Both the position numbers and the translations under genes were made by a program. From assembly GCF_008831285.2 (NCBI RefSeq), contig NC_045139.1, positions 14,860,354-14,924,353 of the forward strand: 64,000 nt of DNA. Direction: 5' to 3'. Position 1 is the first letter of the stretch, and each line of letters opens with the position of its first letter. The notes below the pieces were generated by a model. The model was not told the origin of the DNA. It was given only the letters and a program-made list of their open reading frames with translations, and did not search any database. Origin of the DNA: Nymphaea colorata. Lineage: Eukaryota > Streptophyta > Magnoliopsida > Nymphaeales > Nymphaeaceae. Below are positions 14,255-26,200 of this stretch, piece after piece.

Positions 14255-14405
14255 TTTCTTAGTAAATAAGCATAAAGAAAATAAGCATAGAAACGCTAAC
14301 AAACTAAGATTGGACAAACCATCACAAACTATTTTTTTGTCAGATCTAACCTGGAGCCTAACTACAAGGGTGTGAACCAACAAAGCCTCACGCTTCACGT
14401 TTTCA
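14255..14405 (+). repeat. Dispersed repeat, left copy flanking the hAT element
   Basis: The stretch containing AACAAACTAAGATTGGACAA and later CTAACTACAAGGGTGTGAAC recurs, diverged but in the same orientation, at about 19,105-19,235. No coding capacity was recognised. Confidence 0.6.
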
Positions 14406-14861
14406 TATCTTCCTTCCATCTTTCAAGTTTAGTGTTGTCACTGTCATGTTCCTAATTTGTAAGGATCGACAACATCTCTAGATGAATGAAGCACTGATTT
14501 TTGTTCTCTGACTGTTTACAAAGAAATTCCTGATTTACTGACGACCAAGATATTTATTTGCATCTTATAAAGCAGCAGGGGTGGCTGTAAACAAACTACG
14601 AGGCAAACTTCAATAGGCGCACAAAATTCTAAACTAGATTCACAAACAAGCGCCATCAAGTTCCCTCACTGGATGAAAAAAATATGGTAGACTAGTCTCA
14701 ACCAATGTTGTAAAAGTTGTATCGTAACGTGTATCAGTCAGGCAGACCTATACGTTGTATCGTAACGTATCATAAATTAATTTTTTAATTTATAAAAATT
14801 TATAAAAATAGAGAAAATCGGTAAAATCAGGAAAAGCAAAAAAGAAATTGAAAAAAACATG

Positions 14862-14864
<3 letters not shown>

Positions 14865-14916
<52 letters not shown>
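14865..14916. repeat. (TA)n microsatellite
   Basis: A 52-base uninterrupted TA run next to the left side of the hAT element. Confidence 0.95.
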
Positions 14917-14918
<2 letters not shown>

Positions 14919-15374
14919 AATAACGTCTTGGAGTTTTAAATGGCGAGGTTCTTCTCAAGTATAATACGGCCTCTGTAACACGGGTATGGCTCCAAAGGAG
15001 GAGTACCCGTCCGATAACGGTACGACACCGGTACGGGTACGGCAATTTGAGGCGTTGACCGTACTGGGTACGGTCAACGCACCGGAGGACGTATCCGTCC
15101 ATTTTTGGACACGGTCAAAGTTGACCGAGTCCAAATATGTTCATTTTTTTATTTTAACGATTATTTGATTTTATCTTTTAAAACTATTTTAACGTTAAAA
15201 AACCTTAAGTTCGAAACCCTTTTTCGTTTGAAGTTTTCTCCTATCTGGATCTCCGGCGACGACAGCGGCAGGGAAGGAAGTGTCCTCTCCAACGACGACA
15301 GCAGCGAAACAAAGGCGACATCAACGGCAGAACGACAGGGCGACGATAGCGGCGACGGCAGCGGCGACGGCAAC

Positions 15375-15590
15375 AGCAACTGTGAGGGTATTTTTCTTTC
15401 TTTTTTTTTCATTATCCACCCCTGCCTTCGCCGCCGGCGATGACCGGCAACGACAATCGTCAATCTTGAGATGACAGTCGAGTTATTGCCGGCAGCGGAC
15501 CATACCGGTGACGGTAGCAGCGACTGTGAGGGTATTTTTCAATTTTTTTTTCATTTTACACCTTTGCCTTTGCCGCCGGCTCTTGAGACT
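15375..15590 (+). repeat. Two copies of a ~65-bp unit in the hAT leader
   Basis: The unit beginning AGC(A/G)ACTGTGAGGGTATTTT and ending in GCCGCCGGC occurs at about 15,375-15,440 and 15,519-15,585, a period of about 144 bases. Each copy includes a T-rich run. Confidence 0.7.
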
Positions 15591-15898
15591 GTTTTTTGTG
15601 TTCCGTTTGCGTCTGTTTTTTGTGTTCTATTTTCCAAGTGTTTCGTCGGACATATGCATCGACTGTTAGAAATATGCATCTCTGTTTGTGTTTGTGTTCC
15701 CTTTATTTGACCTCTTAATCAGAAAACGACGGCGACGGCAGGGCACATTTTATCGTTTCGTAATCATCTCTGCGTCTTCCCTAGTTATTGTTGTGATATA
15801 TCATTTCGCGAGAGGATTCGTCTATTTGGAATGATCCCCGTTTCTATTGGTTCTGTGTTGCAGCTCTTTTGCTAGGTGCTTTTCAAACATAAGTTGTA

Positions 15899-18140
15899 AT
15901 GGCTGATAAAAGAAAAGAAATGATGCCTACAGGAAGTGGAAATGTAGAAAGCAGCAGTGGTAATGTTAATACCGCTACAGTAGAGAAGGATAATCCATCT
16001 CAGCCTCTTTGGCGCTATGTGAAGAAACTATCAAAAGGACGAGGTGGTGGTGGGAATGTAATGTTTTCTTGCAAATTTTGTGATATGATGTTCATGGGCT
16101 CTTATACACGTTGCAAGGCACATTTTTTGCATATTTCTGGCGTTGGAATTAGACCATGCCCAAAAATTACCAACGAGGAGATTAAGATATTCAAAAAAGA
16201 ACAAGATGCAGCTGAGACGAAGAAATCTTCATCCAGATCAAGTGTGTCTGTTCCTCTGTATGCTACTGAAGGAGATGAAGATCCTTCAAAGAATAGAAAA
16301 ACATTAGCACAAGCATTCAATAATATGGGAAGGGCAGAGATGGATAGAATGATCGGAAGGATATTTTTTGCAAGTTCACTTCCTTTTAATGTAGCCAGAA
16401 GTCCTTATTGGAAAGATGTTGTTACAGGTTTGACTAATTCCAGTTTGAGTGGTTATGTACCCCCGAGTTCAGAGAAGTTAAGAACAGCAATTCTTGCAGA
16501 AAAGAAGGCAAACATTGAAAAATTATTAGAGAAGAAGAAATTTTCATGGATACAATATGGAGTATCCATTGTTTCTGACAGGTGGACTGATATACAAAGG
16601 CGGCCACTAATAAATTTTATTGCTTATTCGTTTGATGGACCAATCTTCTTGAAATGTGTTGATGCATCTGGAAAGTATAAAGATGTTGAGTATTTAAAAG
16701 GGCTATTTATAGAAGTCATCAAAGTGGGTGAAGATAATGTTGTGCAACTTATTACTGATAATGCTCCAGTTTGCCAACGAGTATGAATGAATTTGGCAAG
16801 TGATCCCAAGTATAGTCACATATTCTGGACTCCTTGTGTGGCACCCAGTATAAAATCTAGCACTTAAAGTATTTGCAACCCATCAAAAGATGATCCAAAT
16901 GCTGGTTTCTTGTGTTCATGGATTGAGGAGCTTCAGCATGATGTCAGAAACATCAGAAATTTTGTTGTAAACCACAACAATGCTCTTGCTATATTTAATA
17001 GGCATTCTGATTTGAAATTGTTGAAGGTAGCAGAGACTCGTTTGCATCCATTATCGTAATGATAAAAAGAATAAAGCAGGTGAAACATGCATTAACACTT
17101 ATGGTGACTGACAATGATTGGGAGTTTTATCAGAATGATGACATCGTGAAGGCTCAAGAAATTAAAAAATGCATTTTAGAAGATGAATGGTGGGATAAAG
17201 TTACATATTTTCTGCAGTTTACAGAGCCTATTTGGCAGATGCTGAGAGAAGTTGATAAAGAAGGGCCCATGCTTCATAAAGTTTATGATATGTGGGATAA
17301 CATGATTGAAAAAATTCAAAACATCATTTTTAGACATGAGAAGAAGCATGTTGCACTTAATGATTCTGAGTTTTTCGATCATGTGCATAGAATTTTAGTA
17401 AGAAGATGGAACAAAAGCAATAACCCTTTGCATTGTATGGCACACTCTTTAAATCCCAAATATTATGGACAAACATGGTTGGCAGGAGGTACTGGTCGTG
17501 TTCCTCCTAATCGAGATCCAGAAATATCAAAAAATAGGGAGATATGTTTGGGAAGACTGTATTATGATTTTTCATCGATAAAGATAATAAATAATGAGTT
17601 TGCGAGCTTCTCTGGTGGAAGAAATGATTCAATACAAGCTGCAATGGCAAGAGATGAAGAAGATCCTGTTAATTGGTGGTTGTGTTTTGGAGCATCGACA
17701 CCAAATCTCCAACAACTTGCGCTAAAGTTATTATCTCAACCTGCAACCTCTTCATGTTGTGAAAGAAATTGGAGCACTTGTTCTCAAATTCACATCAAGA
17801 GAAATAAGCTAACTAGTAAGCGAGCAGAAGATTTAGTTTATGTCCACTCCAACATACGTTTACTTTCACGTACTTCAAATGATTACAGGTATTTCTTTCT
17901 TTTTGTATCTTTGATATGTATGCATGATTTAGTTTATATCCACTCCAACCTCTTCATGTTGTAAAAGAAATTGTTGCAACTTGCAGTTCAGGATCATCCA
18001 AGTATTGGGATGTTAATCCAGAGGACATTGATCTGGAACTTGAAGGAGAACATGATTTGCATGCTTTTAACATGGACCTTACAGAACCTGTTGCTCCTTC
18101 TAATCTTCATGATGCGACTGAGGAGAATCAAGAAAGCTGA
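15899..18140 (+). pseudogene. hAT-like transposase (BED zinc finger, DUF659, hAT C-terminal domain), disrupted
   Basis: The first part (15899-16786, 295 residues) starts MADKRKEMM. A BED-type finger follows with CKFCDMMF and a downstream H-x4-H (near residues 60-85), then the DUF659 region with SIVSDRWTDIQRRPLINF and VVQLITDNA. A TGA at 16784 interrupts it. Homologous sequence continues (MNLASDPKYSHIFW), loses and regains frame around 16,850-16,880, and shifts again near 17,040 into the second part (17059-17888). That part ends with the hAT dimerisation signature SQPATSSCCERNWS and KRAEDLVYVHSNIRLL. A 98-base intron (17889-17986) links it to a last exon ending at the TGA 18138-18140. Stop plus frameshifts mean no full transposase, although most residues remain readable, so decay looks recent. 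Confidence 0.88.
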
Positions 18141-18258
18141 CATGTTTGTATAATTGTATGTTAATTACTTCCATATTGTGTTTTGGACCATGATTTTATT
18201 TTGTTTGAAATTTTTTGATATATATGTGTGAATATGTTATTTTGTTTGAAATTTTTTG

Positions 18259-18284
18259 ATATATATATATATATATATATATAT
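18259..18284. repeat. (AT)n microsatellite
   Basis: A short AT run just after a partly duplicated TTTTGTTTGAAATTTTTTGA segment (about 18,199 and 18,240). Confidence 0.9.
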
Positions 18285-18532
18285 GTCCATGTGTGTACGG
18301 CCGTATCCTCGTACCCAATTTTTTTGAAAATGGTCCGTACCTGTACCCGCACCTGTACCTATGTGACATAGAATACGGTGAGCTTGAAAAACGTGTACGG
18401 GTATTGTCACAAAAAACGTGTACGGGTATTATATGGCGAGAAATTTCTCGGGTATAATATGACAAAGTCGTATATCTCAAGAATAAAAAGGGAAAATCTT
18501 AGCAAATTTTTAAAAAATTTAAAGCATTTAAA

Positions 18533-18534
<2 letters not shown>

Positions 18535-18575
<41 letters not shown>
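18535..18575. repeat. (AT)n microsatellite
   Basis: A 41-base AT run on the right side of the hAT region. It is followed to about 18,790 by AT-rich DNA with irregular TTATATGTAT-like repeats. Confidence 0.95.
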
Positions 18576-18579
<4 letters not shown>

Positions 18580-19104
18580 CTCTTATGTACAGTCTATGGT
18601 ACCTGTTACATAATACTGTGTGAACCTATTATATGTATATACTGAGCCTCTTATATAATATGTAGCATTGTGATACCTGTTATATGTATACACCAGTATA
18701 GTAATGTACTTATATGTATTGTTACTGTTGTGCACTTATATGTATACTATTATGTATTGTTAATCTTTATTTATTATATTATGTCTTTCTTTAAGTACAA
18801 ATGGATTAAAGCCTTCTTGCAGATTTACATACCTTTTTCTAGAGATTAGATTAAGTTTTTTTTTTGTTTCTTATATTACATTACATTTAACGAGTAATGT
18901 TAAACTTCTTCTATTGATTTTGCATATTCAATGAAGTCAACAATTATTTTTTGATTGTTTAAGTTGGTTATGATTGTTAAATTACTACTCTCCACATTTC
19001 AAATATTAGTAATAGTTAATCAAAATAATTTGACATATCAACATAACTAAAAAAAATGGTTGCCGTCTTTGCCTAGGCCCACCTAGGGGCTAGGCACCTT
19101 GACA

Positions 19105-19240
19105 ACAAGTAAATAAACAAAAACAAACGCTTGCAAACTAAGATTGGACAAAGCCACCATGAACTATCTTTTCTATTAGGTCTAACATAGAGCCCAACTA
19201 CAAGGGTGTAGACCAACAGATCCTCATACCACATGCATGT
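19105..19240 (+). repeat. Dispersed repeat, right copy flanking the hAT element
   Basis: This is a diverged copy of 14,255-14,405 in the same orientation: CAAACTAAGATTGGACAA, then CCAACTACAAGGGTGTAGAC. The two copies bracket the hAT region about 4.85 kb apart. Confidence 0.6.
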
Positions 19241-21820
19241 GTTTGTACATGTAGATAGAGACGCATGGAGGAGAAGCAACTATTAGAAAGCATGAATGCC
19301 AACCAAGATGCTTAACAGGAGCTTAAGCTTACTACTACAAAGTACAAACCCCATTTATTTACAACAAATGATTTTGAATTACAATGCATAGACGAACCAC
19401 CATCCTTAGAATTTTAACTCATGAATTGGACTTGGATCAGTCGATGACCAGGATGCTGGGTGAGCGAGTTGACTCAACGACTCGGCCAGGTCAGGTCATA
19501 AAATCTTTCTAGTGTATTTTTACTAAATAAAAGTTGAACATGTCTTCAAAAATAACAAGTAATGTAACATGGTTTATGAACATCAAACACCAACTAGTGA
19601 ATTATAATTACAACTTATAGATGACACAACTATGAAGTAACTACAACGATTACACATTAGGTTACAGCAACTCAAACACAGAACTCTGGTCAATTCTATA
19701 ATTCTATGCATTCTTTGTAGAAAAACCTTAATCCAAGATTTCAAATGTATCAAGGTACAAGGTGGACTATATTCTGCAACTCTATCTGTCTATCGAATCT
19801 ATAAGGACTAACAAATTCGGGTGAGAAATAGTACACAATTAGGACTGCTAGACATGCTTACTATTTGCAGTGGTAAGTTGAAAAATTATGTGTCACATGA
19901 GCAACTGTCGCTTCACAGGACAACTTGGACCCAACCTTCCTGAGCCCAGGACAACTGTCAGGGACTTAAGGGCAAGAGAGAGAGAGAGGCATCTAGTGAG
20001 CCCTTGATGGAATATCGAAAAGGCACAAAGAACATTTGGAATTGCCGGAGACCTCATCGCCAACGAAATGTTTTTGTAGGTGACAAAAGAGAGAGGGGGG
20101 GAGAGAGAGAGAGAGAGTTACCGGACAACGATGATGGTACATAGACTGCGGCACCGACGAATGGATGGCGTCGACGCTGGTGGATGGTCACCATTGGTGA
20201 CTGCCCTCAGTAAAACCCTTGGGGGGCGTTTGATGGATTGGAAACTTGGAGTGGGAAAGAAATTTCTGGAAATAAGTTTTCTAGAATAAAGGAATGGGAA
20301 AGATCTTTCCCATTCTCATTTTACTGTGTGTGTGATGACTAAGAAACAAATTTCCTTCAAACTTGTTTCTTAGTTTGTTGAGATTTGAAAAGCCTTGGAA
20401 GTGACCTTACGTTACCCATGCACAGACGACCTTACGTTGCTTGAACACACACACAACACCACCAAAGAGTAACAAAAAATGAACTAATTTGGCTTTCCTC
20501 ATGTGTTTTGGCCAACTCCTGAAATGAAAATGCCAACCTAGACTTTCTTGTTCTTACACGGAACATACAAAAAGAATCTTCCTAAAAGGGTGTTCTTATG
20601 GTCCACCGTTTGACAGTTTGACAAATGATTGGTGGGTGCAACATAATTCTCTGTTCCAAAACAGAGTGCTCTGTTTCACAAGATTACTATAGACAAGTTC
20701 CTAGGGTTCCTAAGTCTGATGCTGCCTCTTGGTAGTTGGTATACATGTCAGTTGCCGACATATGGAAGGCTGCTCCACTAAAATAGTTTAATTGTCTGCC
20801 CAAAGAGAAAATATGAGGTTTCTAGAGATGGCCTCTACCATGGACAATATGGTAAAAGAGAAATCAATCCTCACATGATATGATAGAAAATACTTTAATC
20901 AAGGAAATAAATCACCACAGGAAGCAGATGTTGATTGAAAATAAAAGAAAAAAATAATCATGCATACGTTACAGGTCATATACTTGCAGTAACAAGAGGC
21001 AACCAATGACAAAGATCAACAGTGGATGTCCATAATCTGTTTCTCATGGTATCAACAATTTGACATCAACAATACCTTCAGACAGAATCAGCTAGTAACG
21101 AAAGGCGCCTAAATTTTTAACTAACAGGAATAGTGCCTTCAGTAGATAAGAAAATCTTTCATATGCCAGGGAACTTGAACATTTAGCCTCTTGAAGTCCT
21201 AAACATTACACCATATAAATGTACACAGTTATGATTTCAAATATTTGAAAAGAGCCTTTCTACATGCTATAGAAAGTGGCCAACACCATAAAATCAATTA
21301 TGGGCTCTTAAAAACCTAGTAGAAAACAGAAAAAATAAAAAATAGCTGTCAATGTAACATAACGCACTAAAGAAATCACTCATTAAGCATAAACAATCAC
21401 TATAAACGAAACTACTTCAACCAACCCTGCAAAGAGACAACGTACAGTAAAAACATATGAAGTGGTTAGAGCTCTGACGCGCAGAGAAGCAAAACTGATC
21501 TAGAAGGAGATACGCAGGGAAGCAAAGAAAATAAGATTGAACAAGCATACGAAACAGGGAATGTGATAAACATATTCACAAAGCACCAAGCGTGAGAAAA
21601 TAAAAAACGGATCCCGTTTTTTTCTCTTTACGAGATAGACATCCATACATACCTACATCGTTTAAGACGAAGGTGAGTAGAGAAACCCATACAACAAAGG
21701 AGAAATCGTATAGAGGACAAATAAGACAGTAAATGGCGCAAATAAGACGATAAAAGGGGCCGGAAAAGAGTGACGAAGAAGAAAAAATAGATGACGAACA
21801 AGAAAGAGGGCGCAGATACA
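19241..21820. other. Intergenic or leader-intron DNA, no gene recognised
   Basis: AT-rich sequence with a GA run at about 20,095-20,117, a perfect 24-base palindrome at 20,292-20,315 and a 12-base inverted repeat at 20,338-20,374. The open frames here are short and resemble nothing I know. If the UTP10 transcript starts near 23.1 kb, this is its leader intron. Confidence 0.5.
20292..20374. repeat. Palindrome and hairpin cluster (possible MITE remnant)
   Basis: 20,292-20,315 is a perfect palindrome with half-site GAATGGGAAAGA. It is followed by the inverted pair ACTAAGAAACAA (20,338-20,349) and TTGTTTCTTAGT (20,363-20,374). A GGGGCGTTTGATGGATTGG motif at about 20,223 resembles the ends of small plant hAT-type elements, but no matching right end was found. 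Confidence 0.55.
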
Positions 21821-22949
21821 TATGACAATAAATAGGGTCAGAAGAAAGAGGACGAAGAGTCCGCTGCCTCCGCAGGGGATCCTTACTGAAATGGCGGAGG
21901 GAAAGTGAGAGGGACGGAAAAAACGAGACGGAAAGAGAGAGTGAGGCTTTTACCTTTCACCAGAGGATGCCGCGATGCTGGGGAAGCTGCTGCTGCGACT
22001 TTGCAAGAGGACGGAAAGAGAGGGACGCGCGACAAGAAAGCCCTCACTGCGGAAGACGGAAGAGATGGCGTCCCCTCCTTCCCCCTCTTTCTTCCTCTCG
22101 CACGAGACGAGACTCTGGTGGGCGGAAAAGGGTTTTCTCTTGGAAAGAACCGGTTTACGTGATGAAACCGGGTCGATAATCCGGTTCGTCTGGAAGCAAC
22201 GAAAGATAACATTGTGAATCAAAATCCGTCCGATTCGGAAGATCCCAATCCGATACGGAAATACAGGCGAGTCCGACGATTCTTGGGTGATTCCCTCGTG
22301 AATCGGTTCTATACAGGTTGAGTCCTGACTCGTGACCCAGCATATGGCCGATCCGAGCCAGCTCGGGCGATTCCCGAGTTGACTCGCAGAGTTTGTCAAC
22401 CATGAGGATAGATAAAGTTGAAGGCGTGTGGGGTAAACGGGAAGAAACTCCTAATCATCTCAAGCGATGCATACTTGCAGATGGCGAAACCATTCGAATT
22501 CTCAATGGTGGAGGCGCTTGCAGCAGAAAGACTTGACAGACTACACTTTTATTTTCATCTCTTTTTGGAGAATATGCTCCTCCATGCAAATCTGTTCATT
22601 TCTATATAGTCGAGAAACAGAATACTTGATCAGAGTCCCTTTGGCTTTTAAGGGGCAATTAAGATTGATCTTATGTGAAACCATGTCAAAACAAAGAAGG
22701 CCACTCTTCGAAAAAGCAGCAAGGTCCAAATAACCGAAGCGAAAAAGAAAAAGATGGAGTAACCAACAGTAAGGCAGATGTAGATACAAAAGCCCAGGGA
22801 ATAAGGGCGAGAACTAATGCAGGATCGCCGCAAAACCGTCGCCCAAGGAACGCTACATGTGAAGGATAATAATGGAAATGACAAGATCAAAGACAACCAC
22901 GGAAGAGTGTATGCAAAAAATATAATGTCAATCGCACCCTAATTGCGCG

Positions 22950-23200
22950 AGAAACGCAAAAAAGAAACGGAAGCGAAGATTAAACGGCAAAAAGAGAAAG
23001 AGGAGAAGGAATACTGGACCTTTCCAATCACTGGCCAGAGTCCAGCAGCCGCCGACGAGAAATTGGCCGTTGTCCTGCCCAGAGACCGCACCAGGAATCT
23101 TCCCTCCCCGGAGAAACCCTAGGACGGAGGTAACACGGAGCAAAAGCGAGGGAGCGTTGGTGCCAAAACCCCTCGCACCCTCCCGCCGCGTATTAAAAAT
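22950..23200 (-). promoter_or_regulatory. Candidate distal promoter/5' leader of UTP10 with a telo-box
   Basis: Read on the minus strand, a GC-rich segment follows an AT-rich TTTTTAATACGC stretch at about 23,190 and contains CTAGGGTTT. Its complement, the telo-box AAACCCTA, is at 23,114-23,121. Telo-boxes near transcription starts are typical of plant ribosome-biogenesis genes. Together with the splice acceptor just before the UTP10 ATG, this suggests the first non-coding exon lies here. The link across almost 10 kb is inference; another gene's leader is possible. Confidence 0.35.
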
Positions 23201-26200
23201 TTAAATTACGGACGAAACCATTCGGGTTCGGCCGCAGACGTAATCAAACCGATACGAACGTGATCTTCCAGAGAGAGGACCGGCTCCATTCGGGTTTAAG
23301 AACTCCATACCTAGAACCGGTTGCCCGGGCTGCCAAACCTAGCAATTACGGGCAAAATCGAGATTTATGATGAGTTGCTTGACCCGACCCGGTCACGACA
23401 TGAGTTGTGCACTTGTCCTGCTGCTTGTCATGAAACTTATGTGGATCCTCCTTACATGAGTTTGAAATCTGGATCATAGGCCGTCACAGATACGGGATCA
23501 TTTGCTCGTTCTCCTTCGGCAATGCATGCGGCTTCATTAAACTCCTGCGCAGCAGCAGAGCAGCTCGCTCCAGTATTTTCCTCCTTTTACTAACTCCTTC
23601 CTTCGCTGAAATTCTTCTAAATTTCTAAAATGAACTTTCCATCTTGACTGAAGCATGTCCTAGATCTACATTTTCCTGATCAAGTTGGGACAACTTATCC
23701 ATTAATAGCCTTTTCAGTGTAAAAAAAAATGTGAAAAAGTTTGCAAAAACTTCCACGCCTTTAGAGTTTGTTTGACAATTTGAACATTATGTGAGTCTTG
23801 CATTATCTACCCTAAAAATTGGAGTAGGTTCAGTTGATAGGGAGCATGTCATTTCCCAATGTATTGAATGCGACTCTATGATGAAGTTATGTGGTCGTTT
23901 CTCCAGGGTAGGTGTACGTCGATAAACAGGGGGGAAAATGCTGTAAATTTGCTTGAACGTTACCATGTATAGATTGCCCTTTTAGAATCAAAAAAATAAC
24001 TCGGCATGTGACTCACTATCAATCGTTCATAAAGTTGACTGACATGCTTAGAATGTCCATGGATCGGATTTGCAGATGTACTATTAAATGTTCACGTATT
24101 AAAATTAAAAAAAAATTAATGTCTGATCCAAAATCGATTTCCTAGTATAAATATGACCTTTGGATTTACATTGAATCTAAATTCCAAACCGAATTTGGCC
24201 AGCTGAATTTCAAAACGTAAGGGCATTGGATATGGAATATTTATTTAAAATTAAATTCAACTGAATCCAAATATATATATGTTGGGATCTAAATTCAATC
24301 GGATGTCGTTTTTAAAATTTAAATTCTGTCTGATTTCATAATCAGATATTAACTTTTTTCATATGCCATTTTTTTAAAATGGTTCGATCCGATATCTGGT
24401 CCAAATAAGATACATTAACACCCTTACTGTGTCCTACCACGTTTTCAGCTGTAGTGATGTTCTGGAATGTTCACAATTTTAAGTGTAGGTCACATAAAAT
24501 CACAATATTAATTGGTAGCTCTAGATCTTCTTCCAGCGGAAAAATGGAATGGAAGGAGGTGACTTTAAAAGAAGAGTATCTTTCTGAGTTTTAAATGTTA
24601 AGCGCGCAATCATTTTAGAACTTACTTAGTAGATCTTGAACTGGTGAGGCCGGTCTGAGCTCTAAAAGACACTAGCCATCAGATTCGGCCCTGATGAGGA
24701 GAGTTCAATTGTACTAGACAACACGTGATCACTACAAATTAATCGAACTTAGCAAAATTATTCTTACCTTTTGAATATTAATACTACACCCCACATGTGT
24801 TTTCACATGCAGTGATTCGCCGGATTCATAGGTAACGACATCACTCACTTCTTCAAGCATTTGACTCGAAATTCGATCGAGGCCACCTGATACGAAAATT
24901 TCTTGGTATAAACTTTTATTAATAACAGAAGATCTATGTCTAGAACAAGTAAATTTCAGTTCCTAATAAACTGCGGGGTTGCTGATCAGGTGGGTGGTTT
25001 TGAAAAAGAGCTAAGACGTTTGGAGAGGCCCAAGTGCCATGACTCCAAATTTCTACCATCTTCAATCTTCTCATAGAGCAACATTGTTGGATGTACTTAC
25101 AAACACAAGCTTTCTGATTAATCAACGATCAATTATTCTCAAGTGTTGGTAAAGCGAGAAAATTATGGATGAAAGGCACTGATATTATAATAAATATTAG
25201 ATTTGAGGGCACCAATATGTAACAAACTACTGTAAATAAAATAAAAAAAATGCAGGTTTGTGTGCGTAACTGTTTACAAGTGATGGAGGAAACTGTTTCC
25301 CTTATTTGGTAGGCAAATTAAAGATGATCTCACAAACGAAGTCCTTCGTGCTGAAGCTGGGTGGACGACAGATCAAGCCATCAAACACGGGTGAAATTCA
25401 CCAGCATGAAGCTTGTTTCTCCTTTTGCTTTGTACACCATAGATGAAGGTGATTTCACCAAGGTGTCTGTGGGATAGATTCATATTTCCGAACTATCAAA
25501 CACCCTTAAAGCGTTGGGGAGTAATCAACTCCGGAATCAGTTGTCAAAATCAATGGGCATCTAAACCGTTCTATATAAGAAGATTCGATTAATTTTTGTT
25601 GAATAGCTATCATGCTTGTTAGGAATCAAAGTTTTCAATCAAATTCAGGAATAATTTTTGTTTCGTCTTTTTTCTTTTTCATGCCAAAGTGAATAATTGA
25701 CTCACTCCACAATCCATATTAGCAAACAAGGGCATATAACCAAATCAAGGTCTGGATGTGCCATCTATACCAACCAAACTGCTTTAATTTTTGAAGCTAA
25801 TCAACAGTTCAATGTGTCTCATTTTAGGTGGTGCAACCATAGACGTGATCCTGAATTTAAGATACTAAAAAAATGGGAGCATCTCCTTGGAGTTAGACAA
25901 GACCAACGTGCATCACATCCATGTTGGTGGTTAAAACACCAAATATTTCATGATCTTTGCCACACTCCACATGCACTAAAACATAAAATAATGGATCGTC
26001 AAAGTTCCTGTCCTTGGAACATGGAAACTAAGCGCCACAAATATGAGGTGATAAACCACTGCCCAACTGGTTCCCCTTCCTGGATTAGCTGGGAATACCA
26101 CTTTGATTTTGCCATGTCCAGTAACTTCTGAGATCCAGATTTCCTAATGGGAGGACAAATAAAATTCTCAGGAAAACATTAATATATAGCAAACAGAAAG

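Larger units (their letters stand above)
14925..18475 (+). mobile_element. Decayed hAT-family DNA transposon
   Basis: The body carries a BED-finger/DUF659/hAT dimerisation transposase pseudogene (15899-18140). Both sides are rich in GGTACGGGTA-like motifs (about 14,980-15,110 and 18,290-18,430), and a related ATGGCGAG...TTCTC..GTATAATA block occurs at about 14,940 and 18,434. A GC-rich leader with GGCGACGGCAGC units lies at 15,250-15,500. I could not define the terminal inverted repeats or an 8-bp target duplication, so the limits are approximate. It may sit in the long 5' leader intron of the UTP10 gene. Confidence 0.65.

Noticed and set aside
15161-15474. Overlapping open frames on both strands in the GC-rich hAT leader
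   Set aside because: They arise from GGCGAC-type repeats, are not conserved in any family I know, and precede the real transposase start.
21883-22399. Several minus- and plus-strand frames of 70-149 codons
   Set aside because: They overlap each other in GC-rich DNA without any family motif; more likely leader or promoter sequence.
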